Shown: piece by piece, positions 25,049 to 32,786 of the stretch
Numbering within the stretch: the first letter of the stretch is position 1
How the letters are laid out: every line of letters begins with the position of its first letter
NCBI GenBank assembly: GCA_001577055.1
Contig: LSCG01000023.1
Location: forward strand, 1-32,786
Direction of reading: 5' to 3'
Length of the DNA stretch: 32,786 bases
DNA from: Fidelibacterota bacterium TCS56
GTDB lineage: Bacteria; Fidelibacterota; Marinisomatia; Marinisomatales; TCS56
Notes under the pieces: model-generated
The model's database searches: none
The model's input: the letters and a program-made list of their open reading frames with translations, nothing else
What the model was told of the DNA's origin: nothing
Program-made: the position numbers and the translations under genes

Positions 25049-25848
25049 TGATGACTATTTCCCCCGGATTACTCAACCTGCTTTTCATAATTTTCCTGAG
25101 CCTGTCCGCGTCAATATTTTTTCTATATCGTATTATTGAACAAAAATACGACTATGCCAGCGCCGAACGGATCCGGATTGTCCAGGTATTTTTATTCCTG
25201 TTCTTTTTCCTGGCTCATGGCAGTTTGCTGATGGGAGTAACCAATATGCTGATTTTTCTCCTGGTCAGCACAGCCCTGAGTCTGCTGCTGGAAATCCTGG
25301 GGACCAACACCGGCTGGCTTACCAGTCCCTATAAATATACCAATAAATCCTGCCCGCTGCCGGCGGTGATGGGTGTCCCACTCTGCTATCCGATTGTCTG
25401 GTGCGCATTAATTTATATCAGCCTGTGGCTGGCTGTCCTGTGGTATCATAATCCGCTGCACACCAGCCTGACGCTGGGCTTGCCGGTTATCCTGGTTACG
25501 CCGTTATTGGTATTATTGCTTGATCTTTTTCTTGATCCGATTGCCGTGGACGAGGGGCGCTGGGTCTGGCAGAAAAACGGACGTTACTACGGGGTGCCGT
25601 TCAGCAATTTCATCAGTTGGCTGGTGGCTGGCAGTATTATTATGATAACCTTCAATTGGCTGGCGCCGGTAGAATTCAACCTGAGCCCGGCCACCCGCTG
25701 GTTCAATTTTTCGCCGGCCATCCTCTATGGACTGCTGGCCCTGGCCAGTACACGGGTCTGCCTGGAGCGTAAACTGTACGTACCGGCGATCGTGGCAATC
25801 GCGGCGGCCACAATTACAACCGCGCTGGTCCTGATTCGCCTAATCTGA
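25048..25848 (+). CDS. cruF: Carotenoid biosynthesis protein, CruF-type hydratase (DUF422)
   Basis: This 266-residue polytopic membrane protein has six or seven hydrophobic segments and the DUF422/CruF signatures: LLEILGTNTGWLTSPYKYTN, MGVPLCYPIVWCALIY, LLLDLFLDPIAVDEGRWVWQ and GRYYGVPFSNFISWLVAG. CruF-type enzymes add water across the 1',2' double bond of acyclic carotenoid ends (bacterioruberin-type hydratases in archaea, 1'-hydratase in some bacteria). It is translationally coupled to the flavoprotein gene upstream. No phytoene synthase or desaturase is in the window, so the pigment cannot be named. Its end overlaps the convergent gene by 9 nt. Confidence 0.87.
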   Translation: MMTISPGLLNLLFIIFLSLSASIFFLYRIIEQKYDYASAERIRIVQVFLFLFFFLAHGSLLMGVTNMLIFLLVSTALSLLLEILGTNTGWLTSPYKYTNKSCPLPAVMGVPLCYPIVWCALIYISLWLAVLWYHNPLHTSLTLGLPVILVTPLLVLLLDLFLDPIAVDEGRWVWQKNGRYYGVPFSNFISWLVAGSIIMITFNWLAPVEFNLSPATRWFNFSPAILYGLLALASTRVCLERKLYVPAIVAIAAATITTALVLIRLI

Positions 25849-26937
25849 ACCAGGTTTCACCAGTCGGCGCTGCAATCCTATCGGCGTCATCGGCAGGTTA
25901 ATCCCCAGGATGAAACCATCCCACCGGCCCACGGCGCAATACAATCCCGGCGATCCCCAGGGCGTATTAATCACCCCGGGGAAAATGTTTACCCGCAGAT
26001 TGACCAGTCCCGGACCGGTAATAATGGCAGACCACAGCAGCGAGTTCTGCCGGTCAAAAAATATTCCCAAAGCCCCATCCAGATTGGCTGACATGAATTC
26101 GAATCCGCTGACCACATTCGTCACCAGACTGTTGGCAACTACACCTCCCGCCACCGACAGTCCATCACCTGACGGCAGGGACCAGCTCAATCCGCTCAAT
26201 CCCTGGATACCCCAATAGGCAAAGCCCCTGACCGAATTGATCCACGGCAGCGGATATTTAACCGCGAACTGCTGGCCGGCATTTTCGAGCCGACCGGAAA
26301 ATGGATCAATCATGGGCTGTAGCGACCAGTCAATCAGATTGATCTTATCAGAAAAAAAACGCTTGGGTGCATCCAGCGAAAACAGGGCGAAACCAAGTGG
26401 ATTGAATATTAAAATATCAGCAATGGCATCCACATTTAAGTGACTGCGGCTGCTGTGCTCCACCACCTCATTCATCACCTGGAAAATGGTGGTGGTTACT
26501 CCGCCCCATAACCGCGGATGGCTGTATCCCCGATGATGATACCACTCGGAAATTTTCACGAACTGCATGCCGTTTCCCACCAGATGGGTGGCGTAATTAG
26601 GCCAGTATTGCACGTATTGGGCATCATAGCCCTCCAGTGGCAATACCTCGTGTGCCAGAAATTCTCGGGTACCGAATTGCTGAATGCGGTTTAGCGGATC
26701 GGTGATATTGTCTAAAACATTCTCAAACCCCAAACCGTATTCGATGGCAAAGATATTCTTGGTACGGGCATCATTGCGGAGAATATCATAGCTGCCATTG
26801 ATCAACAACGAAAACGGATTGAATACAGTCTCGGAACCGAAGTCAATATCCGGTTGATAGAAGTAATATTCCTGCCCGATTCCCAGTACTGCTAGGGCCA
26901 GTAACAGAAGTCCGAGGATGACATGTTTACTCTCCAC
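25840..26937 (-). CDS. Exported protein of unknown function
   Basis: This 365-residue protein starts at GTG 26937 with TAGGAT 8-9 nt upstream. It has an N-terminal hydrophobic segment (HVILGLLLLALAVLGIGQEY) that is a signal peptide or anchor. The middle contains a helical block VMNEVVEHSSRSHLNVDAIA followed by DILIFNPLGFALFSL, reminiscent of envelope proteins of the DUF3943 sort, a weak impression I would not annotate from. The C-terminal 120 residues are alternating strands (GLSVAGGVVANSLVTNVVSG; LLWSAIITGPGLVNLRVNIF), which could be an outer-membrane beta-structure. It converges on the CruF-type gene with a 9-nt overlap. Confidence 0.7.
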   Translation of the reverse strand: MESKHVILGLLLLALAVLGIGQEYYFYQPDIDFGSETVFNPFSLLINGSYDILRNDARTKNIFAIEYGLGFENVLDNITDPLNRIQQFGTREFLAHEVLPLEGYDAQYVQYWPNYATHLVGNGMQFVKISEWYHHRGYSHPRLWGGVTTTIFQVMNEVVEHSSRSHLNVDAIADILIFNPLGFALFSLDAPKRFFSDKINLIDWSLQPMIDPFSGRLENAGQQFAVKYPLPWINSVRGFAYWGIQGLSGLSWSLPSGDGLSVAGGVVANSLVTNVVSGFEFMSANLDGALGIFFDRQNSLLWSAIITGPGLVNLRVNIFPGVINTPWGSPGLYCAVGRWDGFILGINLPMTPIGLQRRLVKPGSD

Positions 26938-27167
26938 TGAATTATCCTACCGGCAGAAATTTAGTGGAAAAACCTAACCCGGTGAAATCAATCAGTGGTG
27001 GTCTTCACCATTTTTTCATGAAATATTTCAGGCAGATGATTATAGGCAAAATAACTTGACGGATAAACAGTACTTTAATGGCCTTGTCTCCGGTCTTGTC
27101 GTCCGGTTCAAGGATATTACATCCGGAAATACCGGCTATAATCGCTTAGTATCGCCGGTCGGTAAAT

Positions 27168-30100
27168 CTAATCGCCGAGAGGCTGCCGGTGGTCTGCTGG
27201 TAATACTGCTTTCCCACCAATGTAAACTGCCCGGATTTCGGCCTGGCCGTCCACATCCGCAAGCAGGACAAAATCAGCCGCCTTACCGCGATGGATTCGG
27301 CCCCGATCAGTAAAGCCCCAATCAAGTGATCGCTGACGGGTCAGACGTTTGATTAACTCACGGTCAAATGCGGGCAACAGTGGATTTTCCACCACTTTAC
27401 TCGACCGCAGGACAATCGGAAGGTCACTGTAAGCGGAAAATTCATCAATATTGAAACCGGAAAGTGCCAGCACCCCGCGATGCTGCCGCATGGTTTTCAG
27501 TAAAGGCAGGGATATCTTCCGGGCCCCGGATTTCAGCACTGTAGCCCAGCGTCCGCCGAACCGGGTCATTTCAAGAGCCGATTTCAGTTCGTTTCTGGTC
27601 AACCGGCCCGATTCCGGCAGGGCAAACAAGAGGGTGGTATATCCGGCAGCCAGTAATTTATTGGCCCGCTCCACTAATTGGTCCGGAGTTAATCCCTCCG
27701 TATCGACGACGCCAATCAAGCCGGGGATCAGAATCAGTTCCGCCCCATCGATAGTATCTTTGGCGGCAAATACATCCAGATCACCTAAATCGACAATGCG
27801 TCCCTTACCACCGGTAATGTTAACGGCCAGGTCAGCCTGGAAGGATTCGGTGGAAGCGCCGTCAAAGACGGCAACATCCCGTACGATTAAATCATATAAT
27901 TCCCGTTCATTTTCCGGCAGATCATCATATACAGCAGGATCAATTTGCAGGTAGTCCCCGCGGGCGATGACATCGAAGGCGGCCATCAGGGCCAGGAAAT
28001 TCGTTTGCTGTAAAAAGGCGTCACTGGCGCCGAACCAGCCGGCTGATTCGATCAGAATGGTGCTGACGCCCCAGTTTTGCATGGAATCGCCAAAGGCGCG
28101 GGGCATATAATCGGCGGCATAACGGGCGATATGACCCCCCAGACGAGGTTCCAGGGCGGACACCAATGACATAGTGACCTGTTTGGCACGGCGCAGAGTC
28201 AAATTGCTGTCATCATTGCTGTTTCGGGGTGGCGCCATCAGGGCCAGGGCCAGCAGTTGATTGGTTTCCCCGACCGTTTCACGACTGCTCATATCATGCA
28301 GGTTAAAACCGAAATCGGGATCGTATTCATGCTTCAGTTTAAACAGCAGTCGGCCTTCCGGTGTCTGGCGGTCTCGTGCATCGCGGTTTATATCAATCCC
28401 CTGGGTGTTGCGGCGTGTAAACCTTTCGGCACCATCAGGGTTCAGCATGGGGACCGCCAGAATCGTCAGCTCATTCAAAATCGTGCGGGCCGGTTCATGG
28501 TCGCTATTGGCGCATAAATAATTAAATACGTCGAACAAGGCAGCCGTGGCGGTGGGTTCGTCGCCGTGCATTTGACTCCATAGCAGAACACGAGTGTCAC
28601 CGGTACCGATCCGCATCAGATTTACGGGGCGTCGCTCCACGGAATAACCCACCTGGGCATAACTGAAGCTTTCGGGATAATTCTCTGACAGCAGCGTTAA
28701 CAGTGAATCCACCTGGGGATATTTCAAGCGCTTCAAAGGCTGACGATACAGTCGATGCCCGGCGTAAAGGCTGTCGATAGCAGCCAGCAACTGCTGGCGG
28801 GCGATATTGGGATGATCCTGCCGGTAACGCCGGTGTAATTCTGCTGCCGTAGGCTGGTACTCGAGTGGCGTTGAATGCGCCCAGGCCCCACTTTCGTTAC
28901 CGGTGCGATCCACGGCGGTTATGCGTATTTCGTTCAGGGGAGTGATGAAATCACTGGCGGAAAAATCATCATTATTGGGCAGGTCATCAGCCGTAAAGCG
29001 CCGCAATTGATAAAGGGGCAATTTATCGGCAGCAAGCGGTTGATTGACAATCCGGTAATTCCAGCGGTTGCCATAGCGCGTGTAAACCACCCAGCGGAAA
29101 ACATCCGCCGGCCGGGGATGGTCGAAAATGAGTTTGAGGCTGTCTTTATCCGCCAGCATTTTCACCGACGGGACGGCCGGCGGTTTTTTATCCAGCCATG
29201 GTGACGAGGGCACCAGGGCAGGTCGCCGGTAAGGCCCGTTCTGCAAAGCGGAAGCCAGGGCCTGGTTGGTCTCCAGAGGACTGAAACTCCAGTGGACATT
29301 CCCGGACGTGCCGGGCAAAAAGGCCCGGGTCAGCATAATTTTATTCACGGTTTCATCGGCTGCGGCCTCATGGTCGCCGCCGATACTGATCCCGGCCCAC
29401 AGGTGGCGCCGGTGAATATTCTGGTCCGACCACCATTTCAGCAGAAACGGATAACTCTGCCGCCGGCGGTTGATGTCCCAGTACAGTTGGGGTGTCCAGT
29501 AATCGATCCAGCCTTTCCGCAGCCACAGGCGGGCATCGGCATACAACTGATCATACTGGTCAAAACCGCTGATCTCAGGCGGATGTCCCGGCCGCCAGAT
29601 ACCAAAGGGACTCAAACCAAATTTAACGTGGAGCCTGGCGGCCTTGATTTTATCGTACAATTCTTCAATAAAGCGGTTTACACCGTCCCGGCGCCAATCA
29701 CCGCGGGAAAGTTTACCACCGCCTGCCTGATAGGCCGTCCAACTTTCGTCGTCGGGGAAATCCAGGCCATTATTATATGAGGGATAGGGATAGAAATAAT
29801 CATCGAAATGGATGCCGTCCACATCATAACGCTCGATAATATCCATAACCACAGCGGTAGAATGGGCGCGGGTTTCCTCCCGCGAAGGATCCAGCCAGTA
29901 GTATCCTGACGCCAGTTTTACCACCAGTTCGGGTCTGGTTTTCACGATCGACTGGTCACTGACAGGGCCACCGACCACGTGGTGGGCACGATAGGGGTTC
30001 AGCCAGGCATGCAGTTCGATCCCCCGGCGATGGGCTTCGTTAATCCAGAATTCCAGGGGATCATACCAGGGGTCCGGGGCCTGGCCCTGCACTCCTGTGA

Positions 30101-30416
30101 GGTAATACGACCAGGGTTCCAGATCGCTGGCGTAAAGGGCATCGCACTGGGGCCGGACCTGGAAAATAACGGCGTTGAAATTCAGTTCCTGCAGGCGATC
30201 CAGGATGGCCCGGGCTTCGGCCTGCTGTTGCGCGGTGGACAGACCCGGTTCACTGGGCCAGTTGATATTGGCCACGGTCGCCACCCAGGCGGCGCGGAAT
30301 TCACGCTCTGCATAGGGTTCATGTGGGATTTTATCGGCTGGCGGCAATACACCGGCACACCCGGAAAGGATCAATAAAATCAGTGATAGAGCAGCAGATG
30401 AAAAAGGCTTTGACAT
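27168..30416 (-). CDS. Lipoprotein fusing a GHL10 glycoside-hydrolase-like domain, an M14 carboxypeptidase and an amidohydrolase-like tail
   Basis: This 1082-residue lipoprotein (lipobox LSGC, Cys about 20) has three parts. Residues about 38-400 are a GHL10/DUF187 barrel (EFRAAWVATVANINWPS; ELNFNAVIFQVRP; ELHAWLNPYRAHH; DGIHFDDYFYPYP; WTPQLYWD). A fibronectin-like linker is at about 415-520. Residues about 545-820 are an M14 peptidase with zinc motif HGDEPT (His617, Glu620), NPDGAERF and DINRDAR, His707 in FNLHDMS and catalytic Glu790 in TILIESAGW. From about 835 to the end there is an amidohydrolase-like region (VFDGAS; ILIPGLI; GKAADFVLLADVDGQ) without the HxH metal pair that normally follows PGLI(D), so it is probably inactive. 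A joint attack on cell-wall glycopeptide material is plausible. Confidence 0.87.
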   Translation of the reverse strand: MSKPFSSAALSLILLILSGCAGVLPPADKIPHEPYAEREFRAAWVATVANINWPSEPGLSTAQQQAEARAILDRLQELNFNAVIFQVRPQCDALYASDLEPWSYYLTGVQGQAPDPWYDPLEFWINEAHRRGIELHAWLNPYRAHHVVGGPVSDQSIVKTRPELVVKLASGYYWLDPSREETRAHSTAVVMDIIERYDVDGIHFDDYFYPYPSYNNGLDFPDDESWTAYQAGGGKLSRGDWRRDGVNRFIEELYDKIKAARLHVKFGLSPFGIWRPGHPPEISGFDQYDQLYADARLWLRKGWIDYWTPQLYWDINRRRQSYPFLLKWWSDQNIHRRHLWAGISIGGDHEAAADETVNKIMLTRAFLPGTSGNVHWSFSPLETNQALASALQNGPYRRPALVPSSPWLDKKPPAVPSVKMLADKDSLKLIFDHPRPADVFRWVVYTRYGNRWNYRIVNQPLAADKLPLYQLRRFTADDLPNNDDFSASDFITPLNEIRITAVDRTGNESGAWAHSTPLEYQPTAAELHRRYRQDHPNIARQQLLAAIDSLYAGHRLYRQPLKRLKYPQVDSLLTLLSENYPESFSYAQVGYSVERRPVNLMRIGTGDTRVLLWSQMHGDEPTATAALFDVFNYLCANSDHEPARTILNELTILAVPMLNPDGAERFTRRNTQGIDINRDARDRQTPEGRLLFKLKHEYDPDFGFNLHDMSSRETVGETNQLLALALMAPPRNSNDDSNLTLRRAKQVTMSLVSALEPRLGGHIARYAADYMPRAFGDSMQNWGVSTILIESAGWFGASDAFLQQTNFLALMAAFDVIARGDYLQIDPAVYDDLPENERELYDLIVRDVAVFDGASTESFQADLAVNITGGKGRIVDLGDLDVFAAKDTIDGAELILIPGLIGVVDTEGLTPDQLVERANKLLAAGYTTLLFALPESGRLTRNELKSALEMTRFGGRWATVLKSGARKISLPLLKTMRQHRGVLALSGFNIDEFSAYSDLPIVLRSSKVVENPLLPAFDRELIKRLTRQRSLDWGFTDRGRIHRGKAADFVLLADVDGQAEIRAVYIGGKAVLPADHRQPLGD

Positions 30417-30600
30417 ACGAATACCCGGTGGTTAGTGGTGGAGATATTACGCAATCCTTTGGGCTGGTAGGAAAGGATTATACATTAAGTATAAATCACA
30501 ACCGATCAAGATGGGGATCAATCAACAAATTCTCAGTTTCGGCTGAAACTGGATTTATTAATCGGGCTCACCACCAACAATCTCCCGCTTTTATCATTGA

Positions 30601-30966
30601 TCAGTGGCGGTGATGGTTTTCGTCCCTGAAGGAGTGCTGACGACAGGCAGTCTGATCAGTGGCCTGCACCAATTGATTGGTGCGCCACATTTCAAGAGCA
30701 TTTTTCACACTACCGGCGGCGCCGATGAACACTTCAATTCCAAATCCTTCAAACATTTTAATAGCCCGGCGCCCCAAACCGCTGCACAACAGGATAATGA
30801 CACCAGCCTGGCGCAATATTTCCGGCGGATACCCCTGACCACCCATGTGTTCACTGGTATTCTCGATTACGGGAATTTCCTCCGAATCGGTATCAAATAA
30901 AGTAAAAGTTGGTACACGGCCAGTCAGATGGAAACGATAAGCTGTAAACCTGTAGGCTGGGAGCAA
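30601..30966 (-). CDS. NifX/NifB-type dinitrogenase iron-molybdenum cofactor family protein
   Basis: This roughly 121-residue protein has the PF02579 pattern: TGRVPTFTLFDTDSEEIPVI, then ENTSEHMGGQGYPPEILRQA, VIILLCSGLGRRAIKMFEGF and FIGAAGSVKNALEMW, plus a His-rich tail (ENHHRH) seen in stand-alone members. These proteins may bind metal clusters; no nif genes are nearby, so nitrogen fixation is not implied. The N-terminus is odd: instead of the usual short M-K-I-A-type strand there is LLPAYRFTAYRF from a TTG start without a ribosome binding site, and the frame stays open upstream to about 31060. The 5' end may have been altered where the adjacent mobile element begins. Confidence 0.72.
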   Translation of the reverse strand: MLPAYRFTAYRFHLTGRVPTFTLFDTDSEEIPVIENTSEHMGGQGYPPEILRQAGVIILLCSGLGRRAIKMFEGFGIEVFIGAAGSVKNALEMWRTNQLVQATDQTACRQHSFRDENHHRH

Positions 30967-31069
30967 TCCCGGCCTGCCACTTCCCTGGTTAACTGCCAGA
31001 TGGCCGGCTTCCCTGCCGGTAAGGTCGCCACTGACCTGGATATCAACCTCAAAGTGGAGGACTCAGACA

Positions 31070-31345
31070 ATGAGTACAAGTTGCCCCAATTGCGGGAATC
31101 CAATAACCGTCAGCAATGACGAGGACCTAATTAAGGAAATACAGAACCTGAAAACCCTGGTCAAGGGTACGTCGAAAACCAGTGACCAGTGGATGGACAT
31201 GAAGAGCGTATGCGACTTCACTTCTCTATCCGAATCAAGCATCCGAAGAGCAATCGCCGATTCAAAGCTGCGCTGCTCATCCGCCACCGGAAAGCTGTTA
31301 TTTAAAAAGCAGTGGGTGGAAGATTGGCTGTGCGGGGATGAATAA
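31070..31345 (+). CDS. Small CPxCG + helix-turn-helix protein (excisionase-like)
   Basis: This 91-residue protein opens with a half zinc ribbon (SCPNCGNP), has a helical linker (EDLIKEIQNLKTLVKG) and then a MerR/Xis-type winged helix: MDMKSVCDFTSLSESSIRRA, LRCSSATGKLLFKKQWVEDW. GGAGG lies 9 nt before the ATG. It precedes a second gene of the same design (2-nt gap) and an integrase. Excisionase or recombination directionality control is the likely role; repressor is the alternative. Only two cysteines of a zinc site are present, so a dimer or a partner would have to complete it. Confidence 0.75.
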   Translation: MSTSCPNCGNPITVSNDEDLIKEIQNLKTLVKGTSKTSDQWMDMKSVCDFTSLSESSIRRAIADSKLRCSSATGKLLFKKQWVEDWLCGDE

Positions 31346-31347
31346 TC

Positions 31348-31563
31348 ATGAACGATACGCCCTGCCCAACCTGCGGCCATATATCACAGCGCTTCCTGAC
31401 AACTCCGGAAGCTGCTGACTACCTGCGACTATCAGAGCCTGCTTTAAGGTCAATGATAGCCAGGCGGGAAATAGATTTCTTCAAGCTTGGAAATCGAATA
31501 CGATTCGACATTGTCACCCTGAAGAAAGCCCTGGCTCCCTATCCGTGTACAGAGTCCATCTGA
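31348..31563 (+). CDS. Second CPxCG + helix-turn-helix protein (excisionase-like)
   Basis: This 71-residue protein repeats the design of its upstream neighbour: CPTCGH at the N-terminus and a HTH_17-type domain LTTPEAADYLRLSEPALRSM with IDFFKLGNRIRFD, the typical excisionase wing. A GGGGA stretch precedes the ATG. It probably acts with the integrase that begins 88 bp downstream. Confidence 0.8.
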   Translation: MNDTPCPTCGHISQRFLTTPEAADYLRLSEPALRSMIARREIDFFKLGNRIRFDIVTLKKALAPYPCTESI

Positions 31564-31588
31564 CACGCCCCCATTAATACAAACCACG

Positions 31589-31600
31589 TTGATTAATCAA
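31589..31600. promoter_or_regulatory. Perfect palindrome ahead of the integrase gene
   Basis: TTGATTAATCAA is a perfect 12-bp palindrome between the excisionase-like gene and the integrase. It could be a binding site for one of the two small HTH proteins; nothing else supports it. Confidence 0.3.
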
Positions 31601-31604
31601 TAGC

Positions 31605-31628
31605 GGGCTGCATCCCGGAATGCGGCCC
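31605..31628 (+). other. Strong hairpin in the integrase leader
   Basis: GGGCTGCAT and ATGCGGCCC form a 9-bp stem (one G-U pair) with a 6-nt loop, ending 22 nt before the integrase ATG. No T tract follows. It may attenuate or insulate integrase translation, or be part of a recombination site. Confidence 0.5.
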
Positions 31629-31650
31629 CTAATCCCATGAGGTAATTACA

Positions 31651-32786
31651 ATGAACATCAGACCATTTATAAGTAAAACGAAACGTAAGAACATTTACGA
31701 CTACCATGATAAGAAAGCCAACGCAACTATCAAGGTGGCCGGATTCAATATATACATTTACAACCCGAATACAGGTGGACGAATCCGCAAAAGGGTCGTA
31801 GCCGATTACAAGATAGCAGCCATGATGGTTGATAAAATCAAGATTGCTATTGCGAATAATCAGCCAGCAGAGATTGAAGCATTAACAGGCCATCGCTCCA
31901 GAACGCTTGATGATTTGTTCAACGCTTTCAAGAGGAACAAGCTTCGGTATGCCAATCGGGTTGGTAGCGATATATCTGACCTGACAATCAGGCGCTATTT
32001 AGTGGCTTTGAAATCACTGTGTAGTCCTGATAATCCAGAACTATTAAAAGTTAAAATCAGCCGAATAACTGCCGACTTTGTGGACCGACGGCTGGAAAAC
32101 CGGCTGAGGAAGGGATTATCACCGAAAACGCTGAATACCGAGATTACCCACTCGAAGGCAATATTCAACTGGGGTGTTAAAAATCGATACCTTGATCATA
32201 ATCCTATGGAGGCAATTGCGGAGTTTAAAGTCCAAGCCAAAGAGCCCCGCATATTGTCAATGGATGAGTGGGACAAACTCTGGGAGATTGCAAAGTATAG
32301 CAGATGGCGCCCGCTTATCCTTACCTATTTATTCACAGGTGCCAGGGCATCTGAGATAGTTCGTCCCAAGCTAACCTGGGATGATATAGACTTTGAGAAG
32401 CATACTATTACCCTGGGTAAAAGGAAACGCGGTAAGTCACTCACCCTGCCAATGCCGAAGATCCTGGTTGACGAATTAAATGATCTCAGAGAGCATCCGA
32501 TTGAAAAGCAAACTAGTCAATACGAAGATGATAAACTGTACCCCTTCCCGTTCCACAGCGATTATGTATCGCATGCCATCAAGAATGAAGTATTAACCCC
32601 AGCTGGATTACAAGATGTCACCATTCACGACCTTCGTCGGACATTTGGTTCTTATTTGATTCACCTGGGAGTGCCTGTGGCGGTTGTCAGCCTGTTGATG
32701 AGCCATGGTTCAACACGTACAACTGAGCAGCATTATATTGGCCAGCTGGACAGTGTGAAGCGAGAAGCAATCGATAACCTGGCTGA
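31651..32786 (+). CDS. Tyrosine recombinase (phage-type integrase), partial at the right edge
   Basis: The frame runs 378 codons to the end of the window without a stop. GAGGT lies 8 nt before the ATG. Residues about 1-75 are a basic arm-type N-terminus (KRVVADYKIAAMMVDKIK); about 85-180 form the core-binding SAM-like domain (LSPKTLNTEITHSKAIFNWG); about 200-375 are catalytic. All catalytic residues are visible: Arg232 in TGARASEI, the beta-hairpin lysine in the GKRKRGKS strand (about 262-268), His326 and Arg329 in TIHDLRRTFGS, His352 in LLMSHGS and Tyr362 in EQHYIG. The enzyme would integrate and excise the element that continues to the right. No tRNA gene was seen beside it. Confidence 0.93.
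   Translation, partial: MNIRPFISKTKRKNIYDYHDKKANATIKVAGFNIYIYNPNTGGRIRKRVVADYKIAAMMVDKIKIAIANNQPAEIEALTGHRSRTLDDLFNAFKRNKLRYANRVGSDISDLTIRRYLVALKSLCSPDNPELLKVKISRITADFVDRRLENRLRKGLSPKTLNTEITHSKAIFNWGVKNRYLDHNPMEAIAEFKVQAKEPRILSMDEWDKLWEIAKYSRWRPLILTYLFTGARASEIVRPKLTWDDIDFEKHTITLGKRKRGKSLTLPMPKILVDELNDLREHPIEKQTSQYEDDKLYPFPFHSDYVSHAIKNEVLTPAGLQDVTIHDLRRTFGSYLIHLGVPVAVVSLLMSHGSTRTTEQHYIGQLDSVKREAIDNLA

Noticed and set aside
27133-27161. ACCGGC/GCCGGT inverted repeat after the GHL10-M14 gene as a terminator
   Set aside because: The loop is about 17 nt and no T tract follows on the minus strand.
31003-31020. GCCGGC-TTCCCT-GCCGGT hairpin as an attachment site core
   Set aside because: A short GC-rich hairpin alone is no evidence; no matching repeat can be sought because the element's other end is outside the window.
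31564-31650. tRNA gene as integration target next to the integrase
   Set aside because: No cloverleaf, T-loop GTTCRA or acceptor pairing was found in this gap or between 30967 and 31069.
1-32786. CRISPR array, rRNA genes, riboswitches
   Set aside because: No regularly spaced direct repeats, rRNA-like segments or recognisable riboswitch cores were seen on either strand.

Overview
The window looks like a chromosomal segment of an uncultured Gram-negative-type bacterium of the FCB/Marinimicrobia-KSB1-Calditrichota kind. The pointers are a secreted protein with a Por-type (type IX secretion) C-terminal tail, a 1553-residue gingipain-type C25 peptidase ending in a FlgD-like Ig domain, a membrane-anchored TolB-like/TPR protein, several lipoproteins, and a GHL10 + carboxypeptidase lipoprotein. 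The phylum is an inference; no rRNA or tRNA gene was recognised.

Layout. 1-2700 is a patchwork: a toxin-first RelE/Xre toxin-antitoxin pair, a short possibly truncated ORF, a four-helix-bundle gene bracketed by inverted repeats, a YedK/HMCES-type DNA-protein crosslink gene, and a nicotinamidase gene interrupted by an in-frame amber codon. 2795-6597 is on the minus strand: a secreted tail-bearing protein, then a tightly overlapping operon of ABC ATPase, permease, YtrA-type GntR repressor and DUF2807 protein, with a promoter and palindromic operator at its head. 6736-12454 carries an exported MetX-like alpha/beta hydrolase and the giant C25 peptidase. 12557-13079 holds a YbjQ-family gene and a small membrane protein, followed by a hairpin-rich repeat (about 13161-13366). 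Then come a TolB/TPR protein, a convergent M3 oligopeptidase, and a decayed M16 zinc-protease lipoprotein gene (amber codon, internal deletion, two one-base frameshifts in A runs). 20638-25848 is metabolic: threonine aldolase, an HU-type protein, cystathionine gamma-synthase, a HesB-like gene with an in-frame UGA, a geranylgeranyl-reductase-family flavoprotein and a CruF-type carotenoid hydratase. 25840-30416 (minus) has a protein of unknown function and a three-part GHL10 / M14 / amidohydrolase-like lipoprotein. From about 31060 to the right edge there is the start of an integrated mobile element: two tandem CPxCG + helix-turn-helix genes and a tyrosine recombinase running off the window, next to a NifX-like gene with an odd N-terminus.

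The most notable item is the small HesB/IscA-like gene at 23510-23797. Its reading frame is interrupted by a single TGA inside a GFG-U-GGP motif, the place where selenocysteine occurs in HesB-like selenoproteins, and a stem-loop starts 11 nt after the TGA, the same spacing as the fdhF SECIS minihelix. It is best read as a selenoprotein gene that standard gene calling would split or miss. Second in interest are the inverted-repeat-flanked four-helix-bundle gene, which looks like a small mobile cassette, and the tripartite GHL10-M14-amidohydrolase fusion.
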